64,000 nucleotides of DNA. Source: Lunularia cruciata (lineage: Eukaryota > Streptophyta > Marchantiopsida > Lunulariales > Lunulariaceae). Below the pieces are notes generated by a model, which saw nothing but the letters and a program-made list of their open reading frames with translations, had not been told where the DNA came from and searched no databases. The stretch is taken from NCBI GenBank assembly GCA_948567375.1, contig OX419761.1, positions 16,060,501 through 16,124,500 on the forward strand, given 5' to 3'. Below are positions 34,125 to 46,290 of the stretch, piece by piece. How positions within the stretch are numbered: position 1 is the first letter of the stretch; the number at the start of each line of letters is the position of its first letter. The position numbers and the translations under genes were made by a program.

Positions 34125-35900
34125 GTTTCACGTTTGCCTTGGTACTCATGAGTTTTCGAGCAGAAACTCGGGACGAGTAGTATTGATAATTGTTCAACTA
34201 CTTCGGCACTGAGTGAGGCACTGATGAAGTCGTTGGTGTTATCGTGGAGGTTTACTATGGCCGCCTTCTGCTTCCTTCAGTTGTTTCGCGTATCCGGACC
34301 CCAGTGTACATAGCGCTGGGTGTGATATACTTTATCCAATCTTCTTACGCTTCGCTCTAGTTACACTCTGACCTTTCTACCCATTTCTGCAACCATATCC
34401 TTCGCCAAATGCCCGCCAAATCCACACATTCCTCTCCTATTTCACTCCCTAGTCTTTTCTCTTCGCTCTCTGACTGCTTCCTGCCTCGCTCTCTACCGCT
34501 TCCTGTGTTCCTCCCCCACTCCATCACACGGTCTTCATCTTTATCTACGCACTGTATCCTGGTGGGCTCTTACAGCAAGTTTCCTATTCCCCTCGAGTCA
34601 TCCACGCACTGCATCCTGGCGGGCTCTTACAGCACATAGCACGTTTCCTATGCCTTTTGCTTTCGGTTGCATTGCTGCTCTCGACTTCATTGTTTTTTAC
34701 TGGTGAACTCTTACATCAAGCTTTGTAACCCACGCTCACGTTGGCCTTGCTACTCTCGATTTCACGTTCTTTATTGTCCATTGGCAGTAAGGTATTCTCA
34801 ATTTCTTGCACTTATGCCTTTGCTGCAGGTTACTTTTTTGCACTTATGCTTTTGAAGCAGGTTATTTGCGATGCATTTTACATTCAAGCTTTTATACTAC
34901 TCTAGCACTGTAATTCAAGTACATGTTGTTTATAGAATACGTGCACTTGTGCCCTTCATGAGTTCTGGATAACTCGTTCCCAGAATGGCTTCTGCTCTCA
35001 TTTACCAATATATCCGTTTCACATATCGATACCCAGTCTGCTCTCATTTACCAATATATCCGTTTCACATATCGATACCCAGTCCTCGGATGCTTTGCTC
35101 GCCTTCCCTTGTTCTCTGAGCGATTTCTACTTCCAGTGCTCTGTCTCATACACCTTCCCCCATTTTCGGTTCCTTACTCAGCTCTTCCTTGGCCCGCGAT
35201 ATTTATAGACTATTACTTGTCTCTTGACACCAATTTATCTCCATCCTTTTCAGCTGGATGTTTCTTCCTGATGTATTTATTTCTCTACTTATGTGGGAGG
35301 TCGGTATCTGCTTCTTTGAAGGCTGCATATTTGAGGCTGCATATTTGAGGCTGCATATCAAATATGCGTGTTACTATCTAATGGTTTCCACGTGACATTT
35401 ACTTTGTTTCTTTGAAGCTGCATATCAAATATGCTTGTTGCTATCTAATGGGTTCCACGTGACAGTTACTTTGCCTTTCATTCCATGATATGTCTTCTCT
35501 GTATATGCTGGTGGTGTTTTAGTATGTTTGTTTCGATTATGCAGGTTACTTTCGATGCATTTTGGATTTCATATCACTCTAGCATTGCGTGTAGCTTACC
35601 TTCGGTGGATTTTACCCTCAGGATTTAATACTACTACCGTTGCTTATCATGTGCATATTGTTTATTGATCTGATCATTTACACTTCATCAGTTCTGGATA
35701 ACCTGGTCCTAGAATGGCTCTGTTCTCATATCTCTATATACTGTCCATTGGCAATCCCATATTCTCAATTTGTTGCACTTATGCCTTTGTTACAAATTCT
35801 TTTTAATGTATTTTACATTAAAATTTTAATATTACTCTAGTATTGTGATTCAAGTTCATATTTTTTATTATTATTCATATTATTTATTATTCTGTTTCAT
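34125..35900 (+). repeat. HNL-intron-1-like DNA with internal duplications
   Basis: 34125-34370 matches 9120-9370 of HNL intron 1. Further on the DNA is T-rich and internally repetitive: a perfect-looking 45-bp tandem duplication (34994-35038 and 35039-35083, GCTCTCATTTACCAATATAT...), an imperfect pair at 34520-34635 (CGCACTG.ATCCTGG.GGGCTCTTACAGCA), repeats of GAGGCTGCATATTT at 35321-35360, and TTGCACTTATGCCTTTG at 34807 and 35775. No exon of a hydrolase gene is adjacent, so it may be a stranded intron fragment. Confidence 0.5.
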
Positions 35901-35929
35901 ATTCAAATTCAAATTATCATTATTCTGCT

Positions 35930-38900
35930 CTCTCCCTATCACAAGAATACTAACATTGTGCAATTCTAAGCCACCACCGAACTAATGTCCACAACTTTCT
36001 CACTGAATTCGGTGTGCATGTGTCCTTTGCATAAAACAGCGCGTTGGAAATAAATCAACGTTAGTGGCTATTGAGAGGCTTACTCTAGTTGACATTTCAA
36101 AGATCAAGGACAATTAACTACAAGGATCAGACATTTTGAAACCATAATTTCAACTAACTTAAAGTACAATCACCTTAAATGAGGAATAGACAAGTAGATA
36201 CCTCAAAGCTAATTGATATGTAAATCTCAGTCACGTTTAGACTCCAACCAGCTTTATAGATAGACTTTTTCTAAGAAGTGAGTAAAGTCTATGCACATGA
36301 TGGGCTACTTACGATTCCAGGAACAGATAGAGAAAAAGCGAAGCTAACGTGATCACAAACAAAGCTACAGTTTTGTAATGGGAAAATTAAAACTCACCTC
36401 GCCTTTTCTGTTCATCCACCTCACCCTTCTATTATAACACTTTCGGCCAATCAGATTTGTTAATTGTGTGTAATTGGTTGTTACCCTTGTTGTTCATGGT
36501 CATAAGATTCCTTTCACATCATGTTTTAGCATTGTAATCAAACTCATAGCAGAGCGAGAGTAGTTTCATTGGTTTATTTACACCCTGTGTAGTACCATAG
36601 AGGGGGTCAGGTGGATGAGCAGGAAAGGTGAAATGGCTTACTATTCTCTCTCGTGATTCAAAGCCACAAAAGATTTATGTTCAACAGCCTCCGAAGACTA
36701 GTTAGTGTTTCCACTTGTTTTCGATTACTTTTATGACCAGAAGAGCACACCTGTGAAACAGTACTATTCTCCTCGGCCGGCAATAGCTAATTTCTTGGTG
36801 TGAACACAGAAGGAACTCGTAAGGTTATTTACTATTGGAGATTAACACCTTCTTAATTTTATTCTTGTTTGGCTTGATATGGTAATCTCATCTCCTTATT
36901 GTATCCAAATCTCACCGGTTGTACATGGACTATTATTATCGATGGATTAGCCGGTCAGCTGTACTCCGGTTGTACATAGACTGTTGTACTATTGATGGAA
37001 TAGTCGGTCATCTGTACTGCGGACACAATTTAAATTGAATGAATATTATATATCTGAGATTATGTGCTAAAATTAAGCTAGTTTTGCCTTGTAATACCGA
37101 GTAAATGGGGCTCACTACATAAGAGGGGAGGCTCTGCTTTTTCACCCCGCCATGCTTGCTTCTTACTTTGGGCAGAGGGTTTTTGTCACCGTACAGAAAT
37201 CAAAGGCCACGAGCCTTCATTGGGCGGGCATCAATAGTGGTTGTTTTTGTTCCGTAGACAACTCTCCCCTTGCATTTACCAAACATACACTTGGCAAATT
37301 TCTATTACACGGGAGTTATAAATTCATATTTTCCTCATTTTATGTATTTTTAGAGTTTCTAGGGTTGGTTACTCTTCGGAGTGTCTTGTTCTTTATGTCT
37401 GTGTGCCCCTTTTTGCAGTCTTCACCTCTTCTTTTATATTTGTGCTTCTTTGTGCACTCGTATTCCAGGTTACTTTTCTTTTATATTTGTGCTTTTTTGT
37501 GTGCTTAAATTCCATGTTTACTTTTCGATGGGGTATTTTATTGAGCCTGTTAGCCTCTACTTTACCGGTGCAAATAACTTTGCAATTTCTGTGTATCCTT
37601 AAAAGATGGACTTTAAAAGGAACGCTCGCATGGACAGTAATTTTAGGACCTGTTGTATCGACGGAATGGCATCCATCAATCGACTGAAAAACATCACCAG
37701 CTTTTCACCTAGTTTGCACGTTTACATAATCCATAAACGCCCACTAGTATTAACCCCATGAATGATGCACATGGCAAAAAAATCCTGTCATCGTCACCTT
37801 CCCCACCCTTTGTCCTTGTCCCCAACAAGGCAATTACTTGACCCTTACTACATTGCGCACGAAATCAGCATTTCTTCGTTCGCAAATCAATCCATTTCCG
37901 CATGTTTATAATAAACTTAGCTACATTTTCTTTGATATATAATTATATTATGCTAGAATCCCATGTTGGACTACTGGCGTCTTCAGATCCATATGTTATG
38001 CTATTTACTAAAGATAAAAACGTAATACATTTAAACAAGTTAAGTCTCAAATCAAAGTGCTGTAGAAAATTGGATTTACACGTAATAACTTATTCCTTCT
38101 TCAAGTTGCATAAGCGTCGGAAAGATATAAACCTGAACTCATAAAGTATATAACTTTTGCACAACTGTGTGGTTGGATTTTCCCTATTGGATTGTGTCCA
38201 GCATTTAATGAATGACTTTTATTCTAATACCTCATAGGAAGCCAAAAGACATTGTGCTGTGCTACCCTTCCTGAACTTACATGCCTAATCTACCTCCTTT
38301 GTCACCTCCGTTCTCTTCCCCCCATCCGGTCTTTTTTTCTCAATGTGCTTACTACATACCTGTACAGTGGTTTGCTTATGTTAAAGTCTAGTGTATTCGT
38401 TTTGTGCTGTTTGATTTAGGGGTGCAAATTACCAGTAGATTCTTGTATTGCTCCCCCTTTTCTTATGCGTCACATTTGTTCCTCTCGTTCCTCAGTTTCT
38501 CATCTATGTCAAGTGCTCCTGTCCCCTTCGCTTCTTCCAGATGTTGAGCTCCGAGTAGTTATGGAAGTTTTTGGCTGGGAATTCAGCGTTTAAGCTTGCT
38601 TCTCGCGTTCTTCTTCTTTCTTTTACCCTCTGGCCACCCATGTTTTAGCATTATTTGCTCTACTATCGAGGCCTAGGGCCCCAGTCCCATTAGTAAAAAG
38701 TACTTTAGGAAAATGTTATTAAACATTTTAAATCTACTCTAGCCGCTCTATTGATCTTCACCGCTATAAAGTTCTTGCGCTGCGTCCTCTTCACAAGGAA
38801 AGTTCAAACGAATAAGTTCTAAGTGTCTTAAATGTCCTGTCTAGAATTCTCTAAGGATTCTTTGGGTGGTTTATGTTGGAGCTGTTTCCCAGATGCCAGG

Positions 38901-39240
38901 TACTATACGCGCAGAGTGCATAGAAAAACCATTCCTACAAGTTGAGACACATTAAGCATTTCCAAATCATCGGTAATGAAGAAAGTTCCTAATGTAATGT
39001 AATGTAATGTTATAATGGAAGACCTTCAGCGGACTAAATCCTAAATGTGGTCAAATCATAAGTATGAACGTTTATAATCGATGGGGGCACAAATCGAATT
39101 CTTCTTCAATTAACTGTCAATAATCTGCTTTCTCGAAATTATATCATCAAATTTTATATCTGCTTTAAACACAATTCATCTTCATTTTAGGGCGTAAAGT
39201 ATCAAAGCACTGAACAGACCCCTTATAAAGTTGTTTCATG
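35930..39240 (+). repeat. Mid-repetitive unit, copy b
   Basis: Same orientation and order as copies a and f: 35930-36400 matches 1970-2400, 36370-38215 matches 3286-4570, 38510-38720 matches 52560-52740, and 38930-39240 matches 52980-53520 (AAAGTATCAAAGCAC). No conserved open frame. Confidence 0.6.
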
Positions 39241-39439
39241 TTTGCATTTCCCTCTCATTTCAAGTGATCTCCGATCAGATTAGACATTATTACAAATCTA
39301 TCTCAAGTGAGAAAATTGGTGGAGAATGTTTGCTATACTTGCATGCAGCTTCTTTTGTTGTTTTATATGAATTTTGTTACGCTTTGATACACTTTTAAAC
39401 TTGCACATTACATTGAATAGGCAGTTGTTGGTATATCTT

Positions 39440-40225
39440 CTATTTTGAAGTTATATGTAGATTTTTATTTTTAAAACTTTTCCTTTGATTGATAAATATA
39501 TGTACATTAGTTATAAAGATATCAATTAACATCTTATTCAAAAATTTATTAGATTGATATTGGTTATGAAATTATAATAAATTTATATATGAGTTATTAT
39601 AGTTACGAATATAAAATTTTACTTTTGTTAGTAAAAAATTTATGATTTTTTAGCAAGTAAATTATTACAAAATTAAATATTTTGAAAATAAATATTAAAA
39701 TAAAATGAGACGATCTAAACTTTACTAAACTAAACTAAACTAAACGTCTAAGACAGAGTATGTATAATATAAAATTATATCAAACTTTTTATCTTATGAA
39801 ATAATATGATAATAAATATTATTTTTATCATTATCATTTATGAAAAATAATAATTTATTTTTATTATTTTATTATATTTATCGAATTAAAATTTAAAAAA
39901 TAATCATCTTTTATATAATATAAAAATAATTTATATAAAAACAAGATTAAAATTAAAAAAAATTAACTAAAAATTACTTAAAATAATAAAAATTTAATTT
40001 TATCAAAAAAATATTTATTAAAAATAAAAAACTTTATAAATTAATTAAATATTTTAATATTTAAATTAATAATAAAAATAAAAATATATTAATTTAATAT
40101 TTATATTTTCGAAAAATATATAAAATATAATAAATTCCTTTATTAACATACGTTATATTTATCATTTAAATATTTTATAACAAATACATAAATAAATATA
40201 TTTATTTATTTATATTTTCGCACAT
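39440..40225. other. Extreme AT-rich island
   Basis: About 800 bases made almost only of A and T, with runs such as TAATATTTAAATTAATAAT. It contains a short TAAAC array (about 39722-39744). No gene. It could be a matrix-attachment-like or unwinding-prone segment, or a decayed AT satellite; nothing in the sequence decides. Confidence 0.7.
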
Positions 40226-40844
40226 CTTAAACTTTTGAACGATCTATTGTTCCTCCATTAATGGAGGGACATCTGTTTATAAAGTGTAAGTTGGAACAGG
40301 GGAGCATACGATGGAGAAGAATTTCACGTCAAAAGTAGAGGGATCTACGACTGATCTGTTTGTAGAGTGAACAGCGGAGCACACGATGAAAGAAAGAGAA
40401 TTTCAAGTAACAGGAACAAGGGGCTACGTCGTATGTGAGTTTCTACTTGGAAACAGGAGGGGCAGCTACGACTGATACTTCCGGGAAGCAACACGATGGA
40501 AGGATCATAAGAACAAGGGTCACGTCGTTTGTGAGTTTCTGCTCGGAAAGATTACAATTAACGCGATTGACAAAGTGTGCAATTTGATTATTTTCAAGGT
40601 CTAAAATTAATATTCTATGATTACTTGTAGCATATGTCGCGTCTATGGTATATGGCTCCATAGCTCGAAACTCAAATGTGGCTCAACTCCAGTCGAAGCT
40701 GCTCCAAATCCCAACATCACTTGAAATCCGCAAGCATTGGGCTCAAGACTAGAATTAAACAGATAGACCACAGCAAAGATTCAAACCACATTTCTACCAT
40801 TCTGCATTGGCTATTATATAGCATTCATTTCCCTAGGTGGTTTG
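40226..40844. other. No gene seen
   Basis: Moderate composition, no recognised domain. GTGAGTTTCT.CT.GGAAA occurs twice (40433 and 40530). Confidence 0.4.
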
Positions 40845-41335
40845 ACGATCTCGTGGTCCTCCACACAGTCGCCGACGAGGGAGATTGCATAAATCCGTGC
40901 AGAAACCTGTAATCTCGATCTCTATTTCTCTCGGAGAGTGCAGGACCTCATGATCGTCCACGCAGACGCCGACGAGCGAGATCGCAGATTTCCGCACAGA
41001 CTCCTGTAATCTCTATCTTTCATTCAATTTCTCTCGGAGGGTGCAGGACCTCATGGTCGTCCATGCAGTCACGACGAGCAAGATCGCAAAATTCCGCACA
41101 AAATCCTGTAATCTTGATCTTTCATTCAATTTCTCTCCGAGGGTGTAAGACCTCATGGTCTTCCATGCAGTCGCCGACGAACAAGATCGCAGATTCCCGC
41201 AGACTCCTGTAATCTCGATCTTTCATTCAATTTCTCTCCGAGGGTGCAAGAGCTCATGGTCCCCCACACAGTCAGCCTACGAGAGAAATTGCAGATTTCC
41301 ACAGACTCCTGTAATTTCGATCTTTCACTTGCTCT
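40845..41335 (+). repeat. About 102-bp minisatellite, 5 units
   Basis: Units begin near 40845, 40942, 41045, 41149 and 41251, each with GA.CTC.TGGTC.TCCA..CAGTC, GACGAG..AGATCGCA.A, CCGCACA and CTGTAATCTCGATCTTTCATTCAATTTCTC. Two much-diverged units recur at about 45950-46110 (CTCCTGTAATCTCGATCTTTC), suggesting that this sequence is dispersed. Confidence 0.85.
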
Positions 41336-41999
41336 GGAATACCTTCTAGAGGACAAGTCGACTGCTTAGAGGCGTTCTTCCATTTGCAGAACTTTTCGGT
41401 AGCTACCTCTACTTCTGGAGCATTTTGCTGAAACCGACGTTATTGGAAATGAGAGTTATCTTCCTCAATGCACCTGAGAGCCGAGCAAGGCCAGTCGAAA
41501 CTAATATAGAAAAGGAAATCCTCGAAAGTCCATCAACCTGAGATTCAGTAGCTATACTATAGAGTTTGCTTCTAGAATATATTTAATTGAACCGATTGAA
41601 TCTGTTGTAATATATGATCTTATCATTTCAGGAATTCAAGTTCCTGGAACTTGGCTGCGAAGTGTCCACTACTACTGTAACTGTAAATCGATTTCAAGTC
41701 TTACTCAAAGTTGATGCTTGCCGCTTTCTACGGGTCAGTACAGCCATTCTGCTTGCACAATCCCATAAGCACTGTCGACATTCTATTCCCTGAGACATGA
41801 ATATTGTTCTTCAGGGGAGTTTAACCCAATAATACAATATGAAGTCAACCTCCACAGTTAATGCATCAAACGGCAGATGCTGCTCTCATCCATAGCTTCA
41901 TATAGAGGAGTTTAAGTTTAGTATATTAATCAATCTGCAATCAATCTCCTCGGAATAAGTTCCAAATCGCTGACGCTGCACTCATCGATCGCCTTGAAC
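41336..41999. other. Upstream of LRR pseudogene, no gene seen
   Basis: No coding signal recognised up to the first LRR-like peptide around 42000. It may hold decayed 5' sequence of the receptor gene. Confidence 0.35.
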
Positions 42000-44830
42000 G
42001 GATACGCCGACAGTGCAGGTGGATCTCATAGATATCAGTTCTTTCTTCTCGAATTCTTAAGGTAACTTGATTTGTCCCATAATGGATGACTGGTCGTATT
42101 CCATTGGAGCTTGGTGCAATGATGAAAGTGAGAGTCCTGAGTTAGTTCAGAATGTGCTTTACGGCAATAGTCCCGTCTCATTGAGCATATGCTCTGGCTT
42201 ACATCAGCTTGATTTGAGCGTTAACAACTTGACAAGAGACATACCGTTGAAGCTAGGGGAATTGGCATAGTTGCAATTGTTATGGTTGCATAACGATTCT
42301 CTTATTGGTCCTATGCCCGTCTCATGGAGCAAATGCTCACGTTTATAGCAGCATGACTTGAGTGTAAACCATTCACAGGAGAGATACTGACGGAGATGGG
42401 GAAATTAGGCGATGTTCTCTATGACCACCTACGTACAGGAGGAATACCGACAGAGCTGGGCACTTGAAAGACTTGCAGAGTTTACTCTTGTATGACAATC
42501 CACTTGCAGGTGCTATTCCCGTCTCATCGAGCAAACGCTTACTGTACCAGCAACTTGATTTGAGCTTCAACAGCTCGATTGGATAAATGCCGGCAGAGCT
42601 AGGAGCATTGGAGTTTAAGCAGTTGTGCTTAGGGGGGAGTAAACTTACCGGCGCTATTCCTGCATCACTCAGCAGATGCTCGACGTTACAGCACCTTCCG
42701 CTGACAGTAGACTATTTGACAGGAGAGATCCCAGCTGAGCTAAGAGAGTTGCGGAATTTGCAATTTTATGCTTGTATAAGAATTCACTCACCGGTATTAT
42801 TCCTGTCACACTGAGCAAAACCTCACGCTTACAGCAGCTTCATTTAATAATAACAGCTTGACAGGCTACATAACGGTTGAGCTAGGAGCGTTGAGAGAGT
42901 TGCAGGCCTTTTACGATTAGTCCTTGTGGGTGCTTTAGTCTCACAACACAACAGTATGAATGGTGAGTGAGATTATCAAGGTGCAATGCCGGTTGAGCGT
43001 AGTTTATGAGACTTAACAACGTGAAGTAAACAATGACGAGAATAAGAATAAGTATCAAAACCAGGTGCAACATAATATGAGTATTTCTTTTTCAAATTTA
43101 GAACGGTGCCATCAAACACTTCTGAACCAGGTCAGAGGAACAATTAAAAATGTGTTCCAAAAGGATAATAACATATAACAACTATTTTAATATTGGAATG
43201 CTCAATTTTAATACTGGAATGCTAAATCTTCAAGGAAGCAAAATAGAGCCCTTGTGGATCTTTGTTTAAGGTCTCAAATGGAGTTGTATCCTTATGGCAA
43301 TGGACTAACAGGTACTATTCCAGTTTCATTAGAAAAATTCAACAGGCTGCAGGCACTTGATCTGATAGCAATCTGATGGGGAAGGTTTATCTGGAGCTAG
43401 GGCAGTTGACAGATTTGAAGAATCTTATCCTCTACGAGAATGAACTCACTGCCAGCATTCCAGTTCCCTAGCAAATTGCTTTCAGCGAAAGTGGCTTGAT
43501 CTGGCTACAAACAACTTAGCAGGAGAGATACCGTCAGGGCCTGGGGGCTTGATAGAGGTGCGGTGTATGTACCTGGAGGACAAAGGAATTCACAGGTACT
43601 ATCCCCTTATCGATTGGGCAACTTTGGAGGTTGCTCCCTCTCCGGATTCGTGGAAAGCCGGCTTTCCACTAATCGAATCACAGGTTTCATTGATCTCTGG
43701 GTAAATGCTCGACATTGGGGACTCTGCAACTCCATATGAATCGACTTTCAGGATCGATACCTTTGAGCCTCGGTACTTAAAAGACCTGAGAGCATTGCTG
43801 GTGTTTGGAAATCAGCTTTCTGCCATTATTCTAAAAATTTGGGTTCCTCTCTACATGCTCTGGAAAATCGTGATACAGTACTTCTGACAATCAGCTGGAA
43901 GGTCATATACCACATAACGTCGGCAGTTTAACCTCGTTAGTTCAACTCCGACCTGGCCACAATAGAATCAATGGACTCCTACCAAGTAGTCTCGGTCGGA
44001 ACGAGAGCTCACTGGAAATTCTCACAGTTGCAAACAATCTGATCAGCGGTCCAATTCCTGCTTCTTTAGGTGATTGGATTGCGTCGCTGACCACTCTCCA
44101 GGTCCTGGACCTCCCAAACAAAAGGTTTTACGAGTCTCTCCTAGAAAGCTTATCAAAGTTGCAAGGTTTCACACGCTCAAATGAAACAGCATTAGGTTCA
44201 ACAACAGTGGGGAGGTCCTTAAGGAAAACTTGGTGGTGTTTGCTAAGGGCCAAGATCTCCATCTGGAATACTTGGTATCATTTCGAACTTCCTTTGACAT
44301 ATCCCGAAACCATTTCACCGAACCCATTCCTGAGGCCTTTGGCAGTCTTCCCAGAATGTTGTGCTTCACTCTTTCCGGCAACAGGTTTGAAGGGTCCATA
44401 AGTTCCAGTCTCTCAAATCTCACTACGGTGGAATCCTTGGATCTTTGGTTACGACTTGACCGGGAGGATACCGGTGAGCTTTGCGCAGTATACGAATTTG
44501 AGTTATCTCAATGTGAGCTTCAACGATTGAGAAGGGTCGATTCCTATTTCTACCCAACTTCAGTAGATGAAGGCGACAATGTTCGAACGAAATCCTGGAC
44601 TCTGCGTTTTGCCCATGTAGAGAGTCTTCGAAACCCGGGAAAGTCAATCCCGCAGTGTCGAGAGCTAAGGATATCCATGACAAATTGCCATAGAGGGTCA
44701 ATGCGTTGGTCTCGTTTTCTGCCTGTTTAGTGAGACTCGTAGTAGGCTTTATTGTTTCAGTAGCAGTTCTTTGGTTCGAAGAGTTTAAGACGGTTCATGT
44801 TTCAGTAGCATTTCTATGGGGCCTCTATAC
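42000..44830 (+). pseudogene. LRR receptor-like kinase/protein pseudogene (long copy)
   Basis: Peptide pieces in changing frames follow the extracellular LRR pattern LxxLxLxxNxLxGxIP: MPAELGALEFKQLCLGGSKL and TGAIPASLSRCSTLQHL (42587-42700), SDNQLEGHIPHNVGSLTSL (about 43885), SSLEILTVANNLISGPIPAS (about 44010), SFRTSFDISRNHFTEPIP (44280), then YLNVSFND and the end-cap NPGLC (about 44600). A hydrophobic stretch VGFIVSVAVLWF near 44750 may be the old transmembrane helix. Many stops and frameshifts; no kinase domain found. Such receptors act at the plasma membrane. It shares 3' sequence with 21470-22090. Confidence 0.8.
42937..43013 (+). repeat. Small inverted-repeat-ended segment inside LRR pseudogene
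   Basis: AGTCTCA at the left and TGAGACT at the right; counterpart at 21019-21094. It interrupts the LRR reading, so it is either an insertion or an old intron. Confidence 0.55.
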
Positions 44831-45194
44831 ATCGAACGTAAATGTACATCCTTCCAGGACAGTTCAATCGTTTAAAGACAATCACGAGTGCACTATTTTC
44901 TCGAACACTATTTGTCTGTATTGAGATATTCGTGCAAATGCCACCACTGCAGATAAATGAGATTCCAATTTCTGATATGCAATATCAGACACTCTCTCTG
45001 AACTCTCTAAACTCCCTAAACTCTCTTAACGATATTGATATTGATCTATCACCCGCAACAATCACCAAATTCCACACCCAAGGAATAAATAATATACTGA
45101 CATCTTAGAATTTGAAATGATGCAACTGTTCATCATCCACTGTTCTTGTATTGACTGATACTTCTGCTCGTGGAGTACAATTTTAGAACAGGGG

Positions 45195-45675
45195 AGAACA
45201 TTATGAAAGAGAACGTTGGCCCGCGAAAACAGAGCCCATGTCATTCGTAGATGCTACTTGAAACTCTCACGAAATCAATTGAGAAAGATCGGTGGTTATT
45301 CTCAAAGACTAAAGCACATTATGAAAGAAGAACGTCGGGCCGAGGAAACAGAGCCTAGGTCATTCGCATGGTTTACTTGAAACACTCACAGAATCAATTG
45401 AGAAAGAGAGAGGTGGATGTTCTCAGAGACCAAAGCACATTATGAAGGAAGAACGTCAGGCGGCGAAAACAGAGCCTACGTCATTCGTAGGGGTTACTTG
45501 AAACACTCAGAGTCAATTGCGAGAGAGACCGGTGCTTGTGCTCAGAAACCAAAACACATTATGGAAAGAGAACGTTGGGCAGCGAAAACAGAGCATCTGT
45601 CATTCGTAGGGGATACTTGAAATACTCACAGAGGTAACTGAGAAAGAGACCGGTGTTTGTTCTCAGAGACCAAAA
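45195..45675 (+). repeat. About 115-120-bp minisatellite, 4 units
   Basis: Each unit has GAA.GA.GAACGT.GG.C..CGAAAACAGAGC, GTCATTCGTAG, TACTTGAAACACTCACAGA.TCAATTGAGAAAGAGA and TTCTCAGAGACCAAA.CACATTATG. The last unit is followed by unrelated sequence from about 45676. Units differ by small indels. Confidence 0.85.
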
Positions 45676-46149
45676 CTGGTGTTAGGGACCAAACTGTGTG
45701 TACATCGGTGATCGGACATGTTCCATCTGTAGTTGTCCAATCCCTAGTATCAGCTCCATAGCCAAAATGTGACGCAAGTCCAACCAAATCTGCTGCAAAA
45801 TCCAGCATCACATGAAATCTGCGACTTCTTGGCTTCCGTGATCGGAACTAAACAGTTGACAACCTCCATACCCCAAACAGACCACAACAAAGAATCACAC
45901 CACATTTCCACCATTCTGCATGGTGGAAATGTGACATCCTCTCTCGAGGGTCATCGTCTTCCGCCCAGCAAGGGCCTGGATTTCCAAAACTCCTGTAATC
46001 TCGATCTTTCAAGGCTTTGGCAATCCTTCTGAAGTTCTTAGCGTCAAGTAGACTGCTTAGCGGTCTTCGTCCACACGGAGTCCACAACTCATGTAATCTC
46101 GATTGCCAAGGCTCTGGCATTGCCTTTTGCAGGATGTAATGACAAGCGG

Positions 46150-46290
46150 ACTGGTTAGCCCATTTTACCTCTTGTGTCTTTTCCTTGTACGGCTTGATGG
46201 GATCTTCCCATCCTTCTTGTTATCCTGCACGGTCAGCCTTTCTCTCCGTTAGCTATGTTTTCCCGTTGGTCCAACTTGGAGCTACTTGTC
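46150..46290 (+). mobile_element. Short LINE-tail/SINE-like element
   Basis: Contains CATTTTACCTCTTGTGTC, then TTGTACGGCTTGATGGGATC and TTCCCATCCTTCTTG, the same order as in the element at 54191-54316, ending in a decayed 'CCTGCACGGTCAGCCTTTCT' tail. The hairpin is mostly lost. Confidence 0.5.

Larger units (their letters stand above)
26742..34125 (+). repeat. Segmental duplication, block B
   Basis: Paralogous to 11795-19905. Similarity starts abruptly at the retrotransposon junction (26742-26744, shared GAA) and fades near 34125. Identity is patchy: almost perfect over 29150-29870 versus 14180-14880, clearly lower around 27950-28240 versus 12990-13260. Confidence 0.85.

Noticed and set aside
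39715-39750. Possible telomere-type repeat
   Set aside because: The unit is TAAAC, not the plant TTTAGGG/CCCTAAA, and the array is very short.
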